Source of the DNA: Bacteroidota bacterium
Lineage (GTDB): Bacteria; Bacteroidota; Ignavibacteria; UBA10030
Assembly: GCA_025455125.1 (NCBI GenBank)
Contig: JALONE010000022.1
Location: forward strand, 1-8,732
Reading direction: 5' to 3'
DNA: 8,732 bases
The translations under genes and the position numbers were made by a program. Below the pieces are notes generated by a model. It was not told where the DNA came from. It saw only the letters and a program-made list of their open reading frames with translations, and did not search any database. Below, piece by piece: positions 6,909 through 8,732 of the stretch (its first letter is position 1; each line of letters begins with the position of its first letter).

Positions 6909-6914
6909 AATATC

Positions 6915-7301
6915 ATGGGTCAGCAACAGCTTCTGCTCGTGATATTGGGGATCTTGATTGTCGGCATCGCAATTTCCGCTGCGCTGGGACTCTTCGGCGC
7001 CGAGGAGGTTGAGCAGAACAAGGAAGCGATGCGGCATGATATCCTCAATATTTCGATCTACGCGAAGCGCTATTATCTTCGACCGGTGACGATGGGAGGC
7101 GGCAGTCGCTCATTTGTCGGCTTCACGATTCCCACGAAGCTTCTTTCGACTGCGAACGGCTCGTACTCCGTCAGCGTTGCCACGAAGACCGACGTCACGT
7201 TTGTCGGAATCTCCGCAAATCATCCCGCCAACACGATCACGGTGGTCCTGAACGACCGGGGAAAACTGACGAACTACACCTACACGGGTGATTTCCAGTA
7301 G
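6915..7301 (+). CDS. Pilin-like protein with a two-residue leader, candidate major subunit
   Basis: A 128-residue protein. It begins MGQQQLLLVILGIL and has a single hydrophobic helix (residues 6-27) that continues into a charged amphipathic helix (AEEVEQNKEAMRHDILNISIYAKRYY, given here as residues 29-54). A compact beta-rich domain follows (SYSVSVATKTDVTFVG; NTITVVLNDRG; YTYTGDFQ). There is no cysteine. This is the lollipop layout of a type IV pilin. Gly2 could mark the cleavage point, leaving Gln at +1 and Leu, not Glu, at +5, and no positively charged leader. It is transcribed divergently from the gspF-gspE operon, has the best ribosome binding site in the window, and is followed by a small hairpin, so it is probably a single-gene transcript at high level. 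The major-subunit role is inferred from context. It could also be a pseudopilin of a secretion system. Confidence 0.75.
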   Translation: MGQQQLLLVILGILIVGIAISAALGLFGAEEVEQNKEAMRHDILNISIYAKRYYLRPVTMGGGSRSFVGFTIPTKLLSTANGSYSVSVATKTDVTFVGISANHPANTITVVLNDRGKLTNYTYTGDFQ

Positions 7302-7308
7302 TTTCTGC

Positions 7309-7327
7309 GGCTGAGCCGCCCTCAGCT
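7309..7327 (+). terminator. Weak hairpin after the pilin-like gene, possible terminator
   Basis: GGCTGAG (7309-7315) can pair with CTCAGCT (7321-7327), a 7-bp stem including one wobble with a 5-base loop, starting seven bases after the stop codon. The following bases, CTTGCC, are not a good T-tract. A competing pairing of GCGGC with GCCGC (7307-7319) uses the same bases. Confidence 0.35.
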
Positions 7328-7411
7328 CTTGCCACCCGCCTCCTCTCGATTGAGTCTTTTGTCATCCCGTTTTCGGTCCTGTGGTTCGCCGTCACACGCC
7401 GGTTCTGGCTT

Positions 7412-7443
7412 CTTGCTTTAGTCACCCTGTTGTCATAAATTGT
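7412..7443 (+). promoter_or_regulatory. FCB-like promoter before the polyproline receiver gene
   Basis: CTTG (7412-7415), a 20-base spacer and TAAATTGT (7436-7443) resemble the -33/-7 pair, with the last two bases of the -7 element changed. It lies in the 268-base gene-free stretch 7302-7569, where nothing else stands out beyond the weak hairpin at its start. It would give a leader of about 120 bases. Confidence 0.35.
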
Positions 7444-7569
7444 TGCGGTTCAGTCGGTTTCGGTCGTTGCCGGAAGTGATTCATCGCGCTTATTCCCCAT
7501 CTGTTCGCGCCCCAATCGGCCGCGGCTTTCCTCGACATTATTCACAAAATTCGGATATCAACGGTAGAC

Positions 7570-8732
7570 GTGGCGGACACCCTGCGAGATAAGGCGATGG
7601 CAAAGGAGTACTTGTTGGCAGCCGACAAGTACGTCAAAGCCGGCCAGTTCGAGAAGGCGCGGGATCAGATCGAAAAAGCGCGCGCCGCTGATCCGGGGAA
7701 TCCGTACATTCCTGCATTCGAAGAACGCATTCGGCATTTTGAGGTGCAGCAGAAGCAGAAGCCAGCACCTCCACCACCGCCTCCTCCACCTGCACCGCCG
7801 AAGCCGCTAGCGGCCCCGACCGCTCCACCGGTCATGCCGCCTCCTCCGGCTCCGCCTCCAATTGCAGTTCCAGCGCAGAAACCGGAACCCGTGCGTGAGG
7901 ATATTCCCAACACACCTCCGCCAAAACCGACGCCCCAAAAACCGGTACCGCCCCCCGAGCCGCTTCATTCAGTGACGCTGACGGAACCGCAACAACCGCC
8001 ACTCCAGAAATCTACGCCACGGCCGGCACCATCGATCACTCTTCCGCCGCCGCCGCGCATGGAAGACTTCACACCCGAACCCGCAATCCCAGAGCCAATC
8101 ATTCCGCGTCAATCCATGTCGCGTGAGAGTGATGTCGTTCGGCGTACGCAGTCCATCACGTACATGCCGCCGGAAGAAACGCCGCCGCGGCCGGCTCCTG
8201 TTGCCGACTCGGGATTGAACGATCAAATCGCCGAGATGCGCCGGCAACTTCAGGAATTGACGTCCGCCTTGCAGCATGAACGGAAGGCGCGTGAAGAGGT
8301 GCTCAAGCAGCAACTGGAGTCGACGGTCCGGCAATACCGATCGGCGTTGGAAAAGGCGTGGCAGTTCGGGGCCCCGAAGGCGAAGGACGTCGATGAGATC
8401 GTCCGGTTGGCGCAATCGCTGAGCATCCCAACAGATGTCGAGGCGTCGATCACGCGCGAAGTGAAGCTGATGATGTATGGCCGCGCAGTCAAAGAGGTCA
8501 TCGCCAAACGGAAGAACCTGAAGAGTTCGTCCTCAACGCTGGAGTGGCTGCGCAAGGTGTATCAGATCTCGCTGAACGAGTATCTGGAATACGAGTCCCA
8601 ATTCCTGATGGACCTCGTCTCCGATCAGTTCCGGGGAACGATGCTCTTCGTCGCAACGGACGAGAAGATCCGCGCGGACCTCGTCCATCGATTCAAGAGT
8701 TCCGGATTCGCCGTCGTGCTCGCCCTCAACCC
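7570..8732 (+). CDS. TPR-like / polyproline / coiled-coil protein with a receiver-like C-terminus, 3' end cut by the window
   Basis: 387 codons are visible and the frame is still open at the right edge. Residues 8-45 (KAMAKEYLLAADKYVKAGQF, then EKARDQIEKARAADP) read as a TPR-type helical pair. Residues 63-212 are a proline-rich linker with a run of eight Pro. Residues 216-250 are a charged coiled coil (IAEMRRQLQELTSAL). Residues 251-356 are helical. Residues 357-387 (TMLFVATDEKIRADL to LALN) match beta1-alpha1-beta2 of a response-regulator receiver. The acidic pair after beta1 is replaced by Ala-Thr, leaving one Asp, so Mg2+-dependent phosphorylation is doubtful as far as can be seen. The GTG at 7570 is the first likely start after the TGA at 7477; an in-frame ATG at 7597 is an alternative. 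A signalling or scaffold role is inferred, and any link to the pilus genes rests only on proximity. Confidence 0.8.
   Translation, partial: MADTLRDKAMAKEYLLAADKYVKAGQFEKARDQIEKARAADPGNPYIPAFEERIRHFEVQQKQKPAPPPPPPPPAPPKPLAAPTAPPVMPPPPAPPPIAVPAQKPEPVREDIPNTPPPKPTPQKPVPPPEPLHSVTLTEPQQPPLQKSTPRPAPSITLPPPPRMEDFTPEPAIPEPIIPRQSMSRESDVVRRTQSITYMPPEETPPRPAPVADSGLNDQIAEMRRQLQELTSALQHERKAREEVLKQQLESTVRQYRSALEKAWQFGAPKAKDVDEIVRLAQSLSIPTDVEASITREVKLMMYGRAVKEVIAKRKNLKSSSSTLEWLRKVYQISLNEYLEYESQFLMDLVSDQFRGTMLFVATDEKIRADLVHRFKSSGFAVVLALN

Noticed and set aside
6619..6914. A cyclic di-GMP riboswitch (GEMM) in the pilin leader, as found before pilin genes in some bacteria
   Set aside because: The conserved GEMM core bases and tetraloop/receptor pair could not be found; only unassigned inverted repeats are present.
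6731..7012. A 93-codon open frame on the plus strand covering the pilin leader
   Set aside because: It overlaps the start of the pilin-like gene in another frame, has no ribosome binding site, and its Arg-rich sequence resembles no known protein. The leader structures explain the region better.
7307..7319. Palindrome GCGGCTGAGCCGC as a transcription terminator
   Set aside because: The full 6-bp arms leave a one-base loop, which cannot form; the shorter alternative is weak and has no T-tract. The neighbouring GGCTGAG/CTCAGCT stem was kept at low confidence instead.
7665..7913. Minus-strand Gly-rich open frame
   Set aside because: The glycine run is simply the reverse complement of the polyproline codons of the real plus-strand gene.

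Overview
The window most likely comes from an uncultured member of the Bacteroidota/Chlorobiota (FCB) group, perhaps Ignavibacteria-like. Three things point there. The YebC protein has the Bacteroidota-type N-terminus. The intergenic regions contain matches to the FCB sigma-A promoter (TTG, about 20 bases, TAnnTTTG). Most genes lack a clear Shine-Dalgarno sequence. G+C looks moderately high, in the mid-50s percent by eye. This placement is inference, as there is no rRNA gene here.

Layout. Bases 1-948 (+) hold the C-terminal part of a family 4 glycosyltransferase whose start lies outside the window. Bases 1023-1733 (+) encode a YebC/TACO1-family protein, preceded by a TATATTTG promoter element and a heptanucleotide tandem repeat that fills most of its presumed 5' leader. 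A GC-rich hairpin at 1772-1809 separates it from a convergent minus-strand cluster.

The minus-strand cluster (6618 down to 1833) encodes a type IV pilus / type II secretion-like assembly machine. In transcription order it has a GspF/PilC inner-membrane platform protein with an apparently duplicated N-terminal domain, a GspE/PilB motor ATPase with all nucleotide-binding motifs and the four-cysteine zinc site, and three small single-span proteins resembling minor pilins (PilV/GspI-like, PilW/GspJ-like, PilX/GspK-like). Three genes are joined by one-base stop/start overlaps. No secretin, prepilin peptidase or alignment-complex gene is present.

A 296-base divergent intergenic region (6619-6914) holds a good FCB promoter for the minus-strand operon, a weaker one for the plus strand, a perfect short palindrome, and mutually exclusive inverted repeats in the leader of the next gene. 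That gene (6915-7301, +) encodes a small pilin-like protein, probably the major subunit. After a 268-base intergenic stretch, a gene that runs off the right edge (7570 onward, +) encodes a TPR-like / polyproline / coiled-coil protein ending in a receiver-like fold that lacks the usual acidic pair.

The main point of interest is that all four pilin-like proteins have a glycine just before the hydrophobic helix, as at a prepilin cleavage site, yet none has the conserved Glu at position +5, and the leaders are only 2-9 residues long. Together with the modified GspF and GspE N-termini, this suggests a divergent, poorly described branch of the type IV filament family.
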